Positions 55,282 through 64,000 of a stretch of 64,000 bases of DNA are shown one piece after another. Each line of letters opens with the position of its first letter. The stretch's first letter is position 1. The stretch covers positions 2,800,001-2,864,000 of the forward strand of contig NZ_CP045496.1 of NCBI RefSeq assembly GCF_015500075.1, written 5' to 3'. The DNA is from Mesorhizobium sp. INR15. GTDB lineage: Bacteria; Pseudomonadota; Alphaproteobacteria; Rhizobiales; Rhizobiaceae. The position numbers and the translations under genes were made by a program. The notes beneath the pieces are model-generated. The model saw nothing but the letters and a program-made list of their open reading frames with translations, made no database searches and was not told the DNA's origin.

Positions 55282-56169
55282 CTACTCAGACTCCGGATCA
55301 GTCGAAACATCCTTCCCATCGCCTACCGACCAGGCGAGAAGCGGAAGCACGCCTGTTTGCAGCCAAGGGGCTAGTTCCTCGCGGGTCCAGCTGTCGCGCC
55401 CGCCCAACACCCACAGCAAGTCGGTCACCTCCCGCCATTTGCTGCCTTTGGGAAAACCGATCACCTGGGATGCCGCCGAATTGTTTGGGTTCAGTTCGAC
55501 GAAGGTGGCAACGTTTTCCAGCTGAAAACGGGCGAGTCTCGCTGGGCGCTCGATCTTGTCCGCCAGTTGGCCTTTCAACACCCGCTTTCCTTCCAATGCC
55601 GGAACGAGCGCAGCCTCGATATCCGCGATGATCGAGGAGATCTTTCGGGTGAACTCGGAAATGCCGAGCTTCAACTTCGCCTGTGCGTTCGCCTTTAGAC
55701 CGGCGACGCCGCCGAGGTTTGGCAGATCGGTGTCAGGTTTTTCATTACCGCCACCGACAATTGCCTGGATCTGTTTGGCCGTTAAGGATCGCCCTGCTTC
55801 GAATTCGGCGAGAACCTCGTTCACGTGCTCTGGGGAACTTGCCAGATGGCCCATGGCGGTAGCGGACATGCGCGCTTCTACAAGACGCGTCCTATGATCC
55901 TTGAGGACGGTCGCAATCTTCATCAGGCTGAAAAGATGCTGGCGGCTATATCGAGATACCGAGACGGCCCATTTTCCGAACATGCCGTCAGGGATGAACG
56001 CCGCGGCTATGTTCAGTTGATCGCCGAGATCGAAGGTTTCTTCCGTCGTTCTTCGGCCTAGCAGCATGATCTCGGCCTCACATTTTCGTATGGCCTTGAG
56101 CTCGGCAGACCCTAGACCGAGTTCGGAATGGTCGAATGTCGGTGCTTTCCTTGTTGGCGATTTTTTCAT
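55282..56169 (-). CDS. DUF3102-like protein of plasmid/phage type
   Basis: The 295-residue protein lacks signal or membrane segments. The N-terminal half (TEETFDLGDQLNIAAAFIPD, MFGKWAVSVSRYSRQHLFSLMKIATVL, MSATAMGHLASSPEH) resembles DUF3102, a domain found in plasmid and phage replication or regulatory proteins. A similar helical arrangement also occurs in ParB-like proteins, but I see no ParB box. The C-terminal half is unique. Assignment is tentative. Confidence 0.5.
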   Translation of the reverse strand: MKKSPTRKAPTFDHSELGLGSAELKAIRKCEAEIMLLGRRTTEETFDLGDQLNIAAAFIPDGMFGKWAVSVSRYSRQHLFSLMKIATVLKDHRTRLVEARMSATAMGHLASSPEHVNEVLAEFEAGRSLTAKQIQAIVGGGNEKPDTDLPNLGGVAGLKANAQAKLKLGISEFTRKISSIIADIEAALVPALEGKRVLKGQLADKIERPARLARFQLENVATFVELNPNNSAASQVIGFPKGSKWREVTDLLWVLGGRDSWTREELAPWLQTGVLPLLAWSVGDGKDVSTDPESE

Positions 56170-56216
56170 TGTGAGCCTATGGGCTTCGTCGAGCCCTTGT
56201 GGCGGACGGAGGGGCG

Positions 56217-56741
56217 CTAATCATCCTTGACGCTGCCTGGTTTGGAAGATTTGGACGGAGAAACAGTTAAATCAAACACGCGAACGTTGCTCATTGGGTC
56301 TTTCCGCATGTTCCGAGTCTTGTTTACGACCACGACGACCTCAGACCGATGTGACACGGTTTGCGCAGGCGCATTCGAACGGGCGCTTGCACCGATGGGC
56401 AACGACGCTCCGTCGGGGAATGAATGACCACGGGTTGGAAGCACCTTGCTGATCAGGGCCGCAGCAATCGTCGCATCAATGCCGAGAGCGGACGCCACCA
56501 CGTCAGTCTGAAATTGTTTGCGCAGCTTCGCCTCTGCCGGCTCCACGCTGTCGTCCCAGTCGGACGGTGGCATCATGCCCATCGACGCACGCATGTCATG
56601 CCAGTTGCGATAGCCGTAGATATTTGCGGTGATGTGCTGGGCTGTTCCCAGATTCAACGAAATTCCGACCGCTTCGGCGTTTTTCTTTAGGGACTTAGCC
56701 ACCCCTTTCGGTCGCGCGTCGCTTGAAAGATTAATCCGCAT
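56217..56741 (-). CDS. Protein with glyoxalase-related N-terminal domain
   Basis: From ATG 56741 (AGGAAG upstream) the 174-residue protein begins with VAKSLKKNAEAVGISLNLG, then AQHITANIYGYRNWHDMRAS. This helix pair with GYRNWH is the small N-terminal domain I associate with the 'glyoxalase-related' family in alphaproteobacterial plasmids. The C-terminal part is polar and probably disordered. It lies 47 bases upstream of the DUF3102-like gene on the same strand and probably forms an operon with it. Confidence 0.5.
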   Translation of the reverse strand: MRINLSSDARPKGVAKSLKKNAEAVGISLNLGTAQHITANIYGYRNWHDMRASMGMMPPSDWDDSVEPAEAKLRKQFQTDVVASALGIDATIAAALISKVLPTRGHSFPDGASLPIGASARSNAPAQTVSHRSEVVVVVNKTRNMRKDPMSNVRVFDLTVSPSKSSKPGSVKDD

Positions 56742-57639
56742 TGATGCTTCCTGTAACGAGGTAACGCACACACCACCGTCCGGGGGGTGCTGATCTCAAA
56801 GGTGGTCACGCCGCGCAGGCAGGTCGCAGAATCCCCACCTTGCGGCACAGTCGGCTACATTCCCATTTGGTAAAGCCCCCTCTCGCTGATCGTTTCGATC
56901 TAACGATCCGGCGTTCTCTCTTTGCGAAAGCCGTTGCTGCATCGCGAGGTGCCATGATGGGTATAGTCAGGTTGAGAGTCAATAGTGTCATCAGTCTACC
57001 TATGAAACGGATGAAATTCAGAACTTGTCATAGGTAATGCGTAGGGAAAAATCTCCAACGTGGTTTTTCAAACTAAGCGTCGTGTAAAATTCTCTAAGGA
57101 TTCATTTTAAGCGTCTGCGATTCTGACAACTTATAGTAGGAATCATTCGCAACGAGTCCTTTCATACCCTGTTGTGCCGAAGATCGATGGGGTGGCGCAT
57201 AGACAAGGGCGGAATCCTTCGAATTATCTCCCAAGCAGCCTTAGCTAAACGGACAAAGGCGCCGTTGTCTTGCTTGCCTTCGCCCCAGGGTTGGTCCTGA
57301 CTTCCGCGTTTCCCAGATTATCTCGCCGCACGGCGCGCGGTTCCATGCTGCGTTAGAGAGGGGGTAGCACGGCAGCTACAGTTCGGTGTGGAGGCACGCA
57401 GAGCTGGAAAGAGGATCGCGGCAGTGTCGCGATCGGAGCCATGATGTGGGGCCTGTAATTGCTCAGCCCGTGGTGATGGCTGATCCAAGTTCGCAACGAA
57501 ACCGGTAGATTTGACTATCCGGCTAGTTCGCTGAAGGAGCGCCTCTATCTCCTTCCGGGTCCGCCTGGCCAGCCGAAGGAATATTGCGTCCTCATATACG
57601 GCACTGGCGCGGGAAATCAGGGTACGCTCGGGGGGCTTA
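56742..57639. other. Intergenic stretch, AT-richer, no confirmed gene
   Basis: About 900 bases with lower GC around 57040-57150. Small minus-strand frames at 56806-56991 (basic, 61 residues) and 57318-57650 lack convincing starts. The 3' end of the region is in frame with, and probably part of, the TniQ-like gene that follows. Confidence 0.4.
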
Positions 57640-57822
57640 GTTGAGGTCACAGGCCGGTTTCTCTCCGGGCGCTACGCTGCAGGAATTGCCACGAACGCCA
57701 TTGGGCATGAGCAAGCGCTTGCCTCCACTCTAGGTGTTGAGGGTGGGAAGGAAACGCTAGTCAACCTGATCTATAGGCCGGTCGAAGGCAGGCCTGGTTG
57801 GCACGAGTTTTTTGGCACGCCG

Positions 57823-59478
57823 ATGCGCGTTGCTCATCGGGAGGTACTCAGACGCCGGGTATCTCCTTTGGCCCTGCGGCAGTCTAACCACGGTCGGGCC
57901 GTGTGGTCCGTAAAGGTTCTGTCGTTTGATCCTGCGACGAAGGAAACGCTGCTGGACAAATGTCCTGAATGCGGCACCTGGCTCGGTTACGGAATCAGCT
58001 ATGGGGTATCCTCTTGCGGCAAGTGCCTCCACGAAGACACCGAGGGCTTCATCCGGGGTCGCATCGATCTGAGGGACTATCCGCAGCCGAGGGTGGAAGT
58101 TGAGGATATGGAGGCGCTCGACTTCGTTACCGGACTGATCGATCCTAATCCGGAGGTGAGGTCGAGCTTCCATCCGGCACTTCCGGAAGCGCTTCAAAGT
58201 TACTCGAGAGGTGGATTGTTCGAATTCGCGGTCGCGCTCGCATGCGCGATTACCGCTGATCCCGTGAAGGTAACCGCATTTCTGCCACGACCGGGGGCAC
58301 GGGGGGGGTATTCTCGCTTTTCGCCTGAGGTCCTTGCGCTAGCTGGAAGAACCATCCTGTCATGGCCGAAAGGATTCGATCGGCTGGCGTCCATGGCGAG
58401 AGAGAACGCCGCTCTTCGGAAAGGGCATTTCGGCATCAAAAAGGAACTGGGCGCCCTCCTGGCGCTCAGGCTGGATCCCCACATCGAACCTGGCTTGCGC
58501 GAAGAGTCTAGGATGGCGATCGAGCAGGACATGCGGCGAACCGCGACTGGGCACACCATGGTCCGTCGGAAGGAGAACCTTTTTCGTGAGGACCTGATGA
58601 CCATGCAGCAGGCCTCGAAACATCTCGGCATCACCCGAAAAACCATGCGTCGGTTTGTCGACGACGGGGCGATTGGCGCTCATCGCGCCGGAACTGCGGA
58701 GAGAGCTCCAGTCCTGGTATCACGAAAAGAAATTGAATCGATATTGAAGGCCAGGAACGGATTCGTGCCAGCCACGTCCCTTTCGAAAAAGTTCGGATTT
58801 CCGGTTATGGTCCTGCAAAGTTTGGCCAAGGCCGGCGTCCTGGAGGAAAAAGCCAACCCTGTCGGCCTTGCGCCCGGTTCCTACTACGTCGAGGGTACGG
58901 TCAATGCTTTGCTGGGACAGTTAGATTGCCGCGCGCATCCGATCTCGACGCGAACCAATCTCGTGGATCTGCGCCGGGCCGCCTTGCTCGCCGGCTCGCC
59001 CAGCAAGAACCCTTGGCCGGGCATCTTCCGAGGAGTGCTTGAGGGGCAGCTTAAGCTCTTTTCGCGTAGTTCCGGGAAAGCTCTGCTCGGGAGGTACTTT
59101 CTGGAAGAAGCTGCCATTTCCCCCATTTCTGAAAGGGCCCTCACTTGGCCTGAGCCGACGGATCGCGCACCGCTCACACGCGCCGATATCGGCTTCCTTC
59201 TCGATCTTCCAACCCCATCCGTCTATGCCCTGATACAGGATGGGATTTTGAGCAGACAGCCTACCTTAAGCGAGGTCCAAAAGTTCTATGACGTGTTTGT
59301 CATGAGCAACGAAGCCGCTCGTCTGCTCAGCGGCAGCGAAGATCTTGAGGATTGGGACACATCCAGCATCTTGTCCGGCTCCGGACTCGAACCCGCCTAC
59401 ACGACCACCTACAAAAAGAGGCGCGTCTGGCGCCGAAGAGACGTCCTGCAACTGGCACGGATACTGCCCACGCGCTAG
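57823..59478 (+). CDS. TniQ-like zinc-ribbon and HTH protein
   Basis: From the first in-frame ATG at 57823 the protein is 551 residues. It has a TniQ-style block (HREVLRRRVSPLALRQ), a zinc ribbon with CPECG...CGKC, a middle helical region, and a helix-turn-helix (MTMQQASKHLGITRKTMRRFVDDG). Coding-like sequence of the same frame continues upstream to at least 57535 (RFLSGRYAAGIATNAIG, PVEGRPGWHEFFGTP) without ATG, GTG or TTG, so the true start is uncertain or the N-terminus is damaged. TniQ proteins act in Tn7/Tn5053-type transposition and in target choice. No transposase partner is next to it. Confidence 0.5.
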   Translation: MRVAHREVLRRRVSPLALRQSNHGRAVWSVKVLSFDPATKETLLDKCPECGTWLGYGISYGVSSCGKCLHEDTEGFIRGRIDLRDYPQPRVEVEDMEALDFVTGLIDPNPEVRSSFHPALPEALQSYSRGGLFEFAVALACAITADPVKVTAFLPRPGARGGYSRFSPEVLALAGRTILSWPKGFDRLASMARENAALRKGHFGIKKELGALLALRLDPHIEPGLREESRMAIEQDMRRTATGHTMVRRKENLFREDLMTMQQASKHLGITRKTMRRFVDDGAIGAHRAGTAERAPVLVSRKEIESILKARNGFVPATSLSKKFGFPVMVLQSLAKAGVLEEKANPVGLAPGSYYVEGTVNALLGQLDCRAHPISTRTNLVDLRRAALLAGSPSKNPWPGIFRGVLEGQLKLFSRSSGKALLGRYFLEEAAISPISERALTWPEPTDRAPLTRADIGFLLDLPTPSVYALIQDGILSRQPTLSEVQKFYDVFVMSNEAARLLSGSEDLEDWDTSSILSGSGLEPAYTTTYKKRRVWRRRDVLQLARILPTR

Positions 59479-59546
59479 CGGGTATCGTGTGGCCGGCACC
59501 GTAATTTCGGCAGTTAATCGCTTTTTCAAGAAATGACTGAATAGTA

Positions 59547-59577
59547 GCCTGGGGCTGATGCCGCCGGGCCTTTTTTT
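59547..59577 (+). terminator. Rho-independent terminator after the TniQ-like gene
   Basis: Stem GCCTGG/CCGGGC (one G-T pair) around GGCTGATGCCG, immediately followed by seven T. It lies 69 bases after the stop at 59478. Confidence 0.65.
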
Positions 59578-59902
59578 GATGGGCTGGTAGTCTAGTCTTG
59601 ATCGAAGCCATATTGAACGTTTGAATCGCTTCTGTTTGGCGCGTGAATCGCTATCATTTGTCAGGTGGTGCAATTTCAAGCAGTTAGCTGAATCGCCCAG
59701 AATTTGTCTCTACAGATAAGCCATTGTTATCGCGGTATTTTTCGAGAGTGGCCTACGATATGGGCTCGAACCCACTCTCGTTTGAAGAACCTCGAAGCGT
59801 TTTTACGCATTTCAAGGACATCGAATCGATCCAGTCGTCGCGAGTGCTGAACTTGTGTGACCGTTGTCGCGGTTCGGCGAAATCGGCGCGCTTCTGATTC
59901 AG
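59578..59902. other. Intergenic region with a hairpin, no gene seen
   Basis: No coding frame is supported. A 9-bp inverted repeat CGAGAGTGG/CCACTCTCG spans 59743-59780. It includes GGGCTCGAACCC, which recalls a tRNA T-arm but lacks the rest of a tRNA. Confidence 0.45.
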
Positions 59903-61627
59903 TCAGAGCTCGGCGAGTTCGTCGTCCGCTTCATTGATACCGTGCGCAGCCGCTCGCTCGAGCCAAAGGCGACCGGCCGACGGGTCGCGCTCCCCGGCGA
60001 GACCTTTGGAGAGATAGCGCCCGAGCATGAGTTGAGCTTGGCTATGCCCACGTCCGGCAGCGGCGGCGTACCATTTCTGCGCTGCTGTCTGGTCGACCGG
60101 CAGGCCGTGGCCGGCTCCGTACAGCGCGCCAAGCGCAAACATCGCCCCGGCGTGACCGTCGGCGGCGGCCCGCTCGAACAACCGCATTGCAGCCGTCGGC
60201 TCGCGCGTGCCTCCGCGCCCGTTGAGCAGCATCTCGGCGAGCGCCACCCGTGCATCAAGCACGCCGGCGTCGGCGGCCCGCGCAAACCACGCTCGGGCCT
60301 GAGTTGGGTCGGCCGCCACGCCGCGTCCATCCTGGAGGAGGCGGGCATACATATATTGCGCCTCGGCGACGCCTTCGGCCGCGCGCCGCAGCCAGTGTGC
60401 CGCTTGCCCCTCGTCCTGGCGAACGCCGACGCCCTTGGCGAAACAGAGCCCAAGGTTGAATGCCGCGATGAGGTCGCCCGATGATGCGGCCGCCTCGAAC
60501 CATCCGGCAACGCTTGCACCGTCGTCCGGCTCGCCGGCCCCTCCGAGCACAAGATTGGCGAGGTCGGTCTGTGCCTCCTGATTGCCGCCATTTGCAGAAG
60601 TGCGCAGCCAGCGGGCCCCTTCCTCGACGTCCTCGGCCACACCGTTTCCCGTCAAATAGAGCGAGGCCAAAGCGCGGGCGGCGGCCTGATGGCCCGCTTC
60701 GGCCGCCCGCCGATACCAGTTTGCGGCTTCTGCAAAATCCGGCCGCTGCGTCTTCACACAGCGATCGCCCAGAAGATTGGCTGCCTCGATATTGCCAGCC
60801 AAGGCGGCACGCCGCATCCACGCCTCTCCGGCAGCGGTATCATGGTCGACCAGTCCACCATCGATCAGCGCCAATCCCAACCGGAACTGGGCTGAGGGAA
60901 GGCCCTTCTCCGCCGCAGCCTGATAGAGTTGCGCGGCTGCAGCCATGTCGCGTGCAACGCCGAGCCCGTGCTCGGTAAGGACCGCGAGAAGATAGGTTGC
61001 GGTCGGCAGGCCGGCGTCGGCCGCGCGTCTCACTTCGTCTGCAATCCTGGCCCGATTTTCGCGCTTGCCGCGCCGGGCCAGCGACAGGGCGAGGCCGAGA
61101 CATCCTTCGGCGCAGCCGGCAGAAGCCGACTTCTCATACCAGCGGTGCGCCGCATCTGCATTGCGCATCGGTTCGGGGCCGCTGGTGAGGATGTAACCGA
61201 GGATCGCCTGCCCCGTTGCCGAGCCTGCCTCGGCTGCCTTCGTGGCAAAGCCGAACGCAGCCGCAAAGTCCGGTTCGCTTGAGGAATCCCGTTTGAATAA
61301 TTGCTCCGATTCGGCGCCTTTGCCGTCAGTTTCCGCCGTCACCAGCCCGGTGACGTAGAGAGCGGCGAGGAGCGCCTGCGCATCGGCGTTCCCGTGGTTG
61401 GCTGCCCGCAGCAGCCATCGTGCGCCTTCCATACGGCTCGGTGGCACACCCGAGCCTTCGAGATAGCAACGCGCGACCCGGTACTCGGCGTCGACGATCC
61501 CCGCGCGCGCCGCTGTCGCCATAAGCGGAAAGGCATCCGCGGGCTTGCCGCTGTCAGAGAGCTGGATCGCCCGGCGCAACGCTGCTGCCGGGGAGGCCAG
61601 ATAAGTCAGCCGATCCAGGATTGCCAT
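59903..61627 (-). CDS. Sel1-like repeat protein linked to a type I secretion operon
   Basis: The 574-residue protein is almost wholly made of Sel1/TPR-like repeats of about 36 residues, seen as ...A..WYRRAAEAGHQAAARALASLYLTG..., with units WLRTSANGGNQEAQTDLANL and WYAAAAGRGHSQAQLMLGRYL among about fourteen. There is no signal peptide. Such solenoids bind proteins. It follows the HlyD-type adaptor by 18 bases and so is cotranscribed with the secretion genes; it may assist the export of a substrate or regulate it. Confidence 0.85.
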   Translation of the reverse strand: MAILDRLTYLASPAAALRRAIQLSDSGKPADAFPLMATAARAGIVDAEYRVARCYLEGSGVPPSRMEGARWLLRAANHGNADAQALLAALYVTGLVTAETDGKGAESEQLFKRDSSSEPDFAAAFGFATKAAEAGSATGQAILGYILTSGPEPMRNADAAHRWYEKSASAGCAEGCLGLALSLARRGKRENRARIADEVRRAADAGLPTATYLLAVLTEHGLGVARDMAAAAQLYQAAAEKGLPSAQFRLGLALIDGGLVDHDTAAGEAWMRRAALAGNIEAANLLGDRCVKTQRPDFAEAANWYRRAAEAGHQAAARALASLYLTGNGVAEDVEEGARWLRTSANGGNQEAQTDLANLVLGGAGEPDDGASVAGWFEAAASSGDLIAAFNLGLCFAKGVGVRQDEGQAAHWLRRAAEGVAEAQYMYARLLQDGRGVAADPTQARAWFARAADAGVLDARVALAEMLLNGRGGTREPTAAMRLFERAAADGHAGAMFALGALYGAGHGLPVDQTAAQKWYAAAAGRGHSQAQLMLGRYLSKGLAGERDPSAGRLWLERAAAHGINEADDELAEL

Positions 61628-61645
61628 CGATCCAAGCCTCTGATT

Positions 61646-63052
61646 CTATGGCTCCCGCATCGCTTCCTGGCCGATCGGGAGCATCACACCGAGAATGTAT
61701 TTGAGCACTGTGCGGCGGCCGACCTTCACGTCGGCGGTAACCGGCATGCCGGGGCTTACAGAGAAGCCGGCGGGCACGCCGTGGAGGGCAACCTGGTCGA
61801 TGGAAATGCGCGTGCGATAGAACGGCTCGGCGTCAGAAGGCAGCATGGCCAGAGAGCTGTTTGGATCGCGTGCTTGCTCCTGCGCCGAGAAGGAATCAGG
61901 GCTGAGCGCCCGCACGGTGCCATGAGCGAGGCCGTATTGCGAATAGGGGAAGGTATCGAACTTGATGACCACTTGGTCGCCGACATGCACAAAGCCGCTG
62001 CTGCGGCCGACGATGTTTGTCTCTATCTCAAGCGGTGCGTTGGCCGGCACCAGCGTGATCAACCGCTCGCCGGACTGCAGGACCGAACCGACCGAGACCT
62101 TGGCCACTGACTGAACGATGGCGTCTGCTTCGCTTTTCAACTCGACCAGTTGCTTGCGCAGCTTTGCCTTGTTGAGAAGTTCGCGGGCGTCGGAGATCCG
62201 CGAACTCGCCTCCGACAGGCTCTGCGAAACATCCGCTCGCCAACCCTGAATGTAGCCGTCGCGTTCGGCCGCCACCGCCGCCTGCTGGAGCTTTGCGGCT
62301 TCCGCTGTCTGCTCGGCATTGCCGAGCGCCCGAGACATTTCCGCGCGATTGTCCTCGGCAAGCAGTGTATTGAGGCGACTGCCCACCTGCCTTGCCTCGA
62401 GCTGCTTGCGCATCTCTTCAATCGAGCCCGCGACCGCGAGCCGCTGGCGGTAGCCATCTGCATCCGATAGCGAACGCGAGATTACGGAATTGAGTTCGTC
62501 GCGCTGGCGGTCGAAATTCTCCACCTTGGCGTCATAGACTGCCTTGCGGCGCTCAAAGATCGATGCCTGCAGGGTCCAGCTCGGGTCGAGACCCTCGTAG
62601 TTGAAGGCCTGGCCGTCGGCTTCCGCCTTCAATCGCGCCACTTCAGCTTCAAGCGTCGAAACCTGCATCGCAAGCGACGCAAGGTCGGCTGAAGCAAAGG
62701 TCGCATCGAGGCGAGCAAGCACTTGACCGGCCTGGACGTGCTGTCCTTCACGAACGTCGATCGAGCGCACGATCGCGGTTTCCAGCGGTTGCACGACGAT
62801 GTTGGGCGATTTTGACACCACGAGCCCTCTGGCCGTCACAACCTGATCGACCGGTATCAGTCCTGCCAGGGCGATCAGCGCCATGACCAGACTCGCGATG
62901 ATCCAGACGATGCCGCGCGCCGCCCGAGGAATAGGCGCATTGGCGACAGCCGCCGACGGCCACTGGAACTCGAGTATGGCTGGCGTTGTCGGATCCCTCG
63001 TTTCCATCCGATGCCGCCGAGCGGGGAGGGCGATGAGAGAGGTGCTACTCAT
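61646..63052 (-). CDS. HlyD-family type I secretion periplasmic adaptor
   Basis: The 468-residue protein has a short cytoplasmic N-terminus, one membrane anchor (GIVWIIASLVMALIALAGLIP), a biotinyl-lipoyl-like region (IVVQPLETAIVRSIDVREGQHVQAGQVLARLD), a long coiled coil (about 140-320) and the C-terminal barrel with SPGMPVTADVKVGRRTVLKYILG. It bridges the ABC exporter and an outer-membrane TolC-type channel. It lies 39 bases downstream of the ABC transporter gene. Confidence 0.9.
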   Translation of the reverse strand: MSSTSLIALPARRHRMETRDPTTPAILEFQWPSAAVANAPIPRAARGIVWIIASLVMALIALAGLIPVDQVVTARGLVVSKSPNIVVQPLETAIVRSIDVREGQHVQAGQVLARLDATFASADLASLAMQVSTLEAEVARLKAEADGQAFNYEGLDPSWTLQASIFERRKAVYDAKVENFDRQRDELNSVISRSLSDADGYRQRLAVAGSIEEMRKQLEARQVGSRLNTLLAEDNRAEMSRALGNAEQTAEAAKLQQAAVAAERDGYIQGWRADVSQSLSEASSRISDARELLNKAKLRKQLVELKSEADAIVQSVAKVSVGSVLQSGERLITLVPANAPLEIETNIVGRSSGFVHVGDQVVIKFDTFPYSQYGLAHGTVRALSPDSFSAQEQARDPNSSLAMLPSDAEPFYRTRISIDQVALHGVPAGFSVSPGMPVTADVKVGRRTVLKYILGVMLPIGQEAMREP

Positions 63053-63091
63053 GGGTTACCGGACCTGAAACGCATATGAGCCGCGGCATCG

Positions 63092-64000
63092 TCAAACCAA
63101 CCGCGGCGGCATGGCGACCGGACGGCCATGGCGGCCATCGAGGTGCCGGTTTTGCTGCGACCACAGCTGGCGGTAGAGCGCGCATCGTTCGAGCAGCGTC
63201 GCGTGCGGCGCGACGTCGAGGACCTTACCCTGATCCATGACCAGGATATTGTCGCATTCGGTCAGCGACGACAGCCGGTGCGAAACGATGATCATGGTGC
63301 GCCCGCTGGCGATGCGCATGAGGTTGGCGCTGACCACAGCCTCGCTCTCCGGGTCGAGTGCGCTGGTCGCCTCGTCGAGGATAAGGATTGTCGGATCGTG
63401 GATGAGGGCGCGTGCGATCGCCAGCCGCTGCTTTTGACCGCCTGACAAATTGGGCGAACCTTCCTCTATGTAGGTGTCATAGCCATTCGGCATCCGCTCG
63501 ATGAATTCCTGAGCGCCAGCGAGGTGCGCGGCACGCATGGCGTCGGAAAGCGTCAGGCCTGGGCGCCCGGCGATGATGTTGTCGCGGATCGACCCGCGGA
63601 ACAGAAAGTTGTCCTGGAGAACCACGCCGAGTCCTTGGCGAAGATGGCGCAGATTGATTTCCTTGAGGTCGACGCCATCAAGCTTAAGGAAGCCGCTGTA
63701 GTCGCGGTTGATCCCTTGCAGGAGGCGCGCGATCGTCGATTTTCCCGACCCGCTGCGCCCAACAATGCCAAACATGCTGCCGGCGGGAATGTGGAAACTG
63801 ACCCGGTCGAGCGCCGGTGTCTTGGTAGCGATATAGCTGAAGGTCAGGTCACTGAACGCGACCTCGCCGACAAGCTTGGGTCTCAGGCCGGTGGAATTCG
63901 AACTGCTCTCCAGCGGGCGGTTGAGGACCGACGCAGCCTCGCCGATCGCTGCACCGACCTCCTCGTAATCTTCAACCAGTCGCGCCAGGCCGACCAGCGG
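63092..64000 (-). CDS. Type I secretion ABC transporter, C-terminal part (cut by window edge)
   Basis: Only the nucleotide-binding domain and the end of the membrane domain are in the window; the frame is open to the last base. Motifs: Walker A GRSGSGKST, Q-loop VVLQDNFLF, signature LSGGQKQRLAIARA, Walker B TILILDEATSALD and the H-loop VSHRLSS. Upstream reads PKLVGEVAFSDLTFSYI. With the HlyD-type adaptor it forms an HlyB/PrtD-type exporter. The N-terminal peptidase-like or transmembrane part is outside the window. Confidence 0.85.
   Translation of the reverse strand, partial: PLVGLARLVEDYEEVGAAIGEAASVLNRPLESSSNSTGLRPKLVGEVAFSDLTFSYIATKTPALDRVSFHIPAGSMFGIVGRSGSGKSTIARLLQGINRDYSGFLKLDGVDLKEINLRHLRQGLGVVLQDNFLFRGSIRDNIIAGRPGLTLSDAMRAAHLAGAQEFIERMPNGYDTYIEEGSPNLSGGQKQRLAIARALIHDPTILILDEATSALDPESEAVVSANLMRIASGRTMIIVSHRLSSLTECDNILVMDQGKVLDVAPHATLLERCALYRQLWSQQNRHLDGRHGRPVAMPPRLV

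Noticed and set aside
59743..59780. Possible tRNA (T-arm-like GGGCTCGAACCC)
   Set aside because: The loop is six bases rather than seven, and no acceptor, D or anticodon arms fit around it; only a hairpin remains.

Overview
The window is high-GC DNA with gene families and small paralogues typical of Rhizobiales (a Mesorhizobium- or Phyllobacteriaceae-like alphaproteobacterium). This is inferred from gene content; there is no rRNA, tRNA or replication gene to fix the taxon, and I cannot tell plasmid from chromosome. Three insertion sequences (IS630, IS6 and IS3 families), several truncated genes and orphan fragments show that much of the left half is a reshuffled accessory region.

Layout. 1-3.4 kb: start of an S1/P1-nuclease-like gene, small proteins and an IS630 element. 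3.4-6.9 kb: a large exported caspase-like protein. 7.1-10.5 kb: an IS6 element that has cut a SnoaL-like gene, an exported metallo-beta-lactamase-fold protein, a MoaF-like protein and a divergent LysR regulator. 11.2-15.4 kb: an unusual cassette with an XRE regulator, two DUF6634-like proteins (one frameshifted) flanking a Lon-like AAA+ ATPase, and a metallophosphoesterase. 15.8-19.9 kb: a LysR regulator divergent from two paralogous short-chain dehydrogenases, an NADP-dependent F420-reductase-like protein and a methyltransferase-like protein. 20-24.8 kb: small proteins, dead fragments and an IS3 element sitting between two truncated genes.

25.8-55.1 kb is a coherent stress or low-oxygen metabolism island. 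It encodes a BON-domain protein, a DUF1269-like protein with a VIT-family transporter, and a seven-gene run (succinate-semialdehyde-type dehydrogenase, oleate hydratase, three transhydrogenase subunits, two zinc alcohol dehydrogenases). A second run holds cytochrome c, a ribosome hibernation factor, phosphoketolase and acetate kinase. Then come a giant CheB-CheR-kinase-receiver-receiver-LuxR hybrid regulator, a receiver/flavoprotein/membrane operon, an Acg-type nitroreductase, and a decarboxylase between two amino-acid permeases. The main discovery is a repeated upstream element with core GTAGTTTCCGA. It occurs eight times between 26.6 and 50.1 kb. Seven copies point toward a transcription unit of the island, mostly 115-160 bp before the first start codon. 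In most copies a -10-like TAnnnT hexamer lies 26-27 bases beyond the core. This looks like one regulon controlled by a single FixJ/NarL-type activator, and the hybrid regulator inside the island, which ends in such a DNA-binding domain, is the obvious candidate.

55.3-59.5 kb holds proteins of plasmid or mobile-element character (DUF3102-like, glyoxalase-related N-terminal domain, TniQ-like zinc-ribbon protein). 59.9-64 kb is a type I secretion operon on the minus strand: ABC transporter (cut by the window edge), HlyD-type adaptor and a Sel1-repeat protein.
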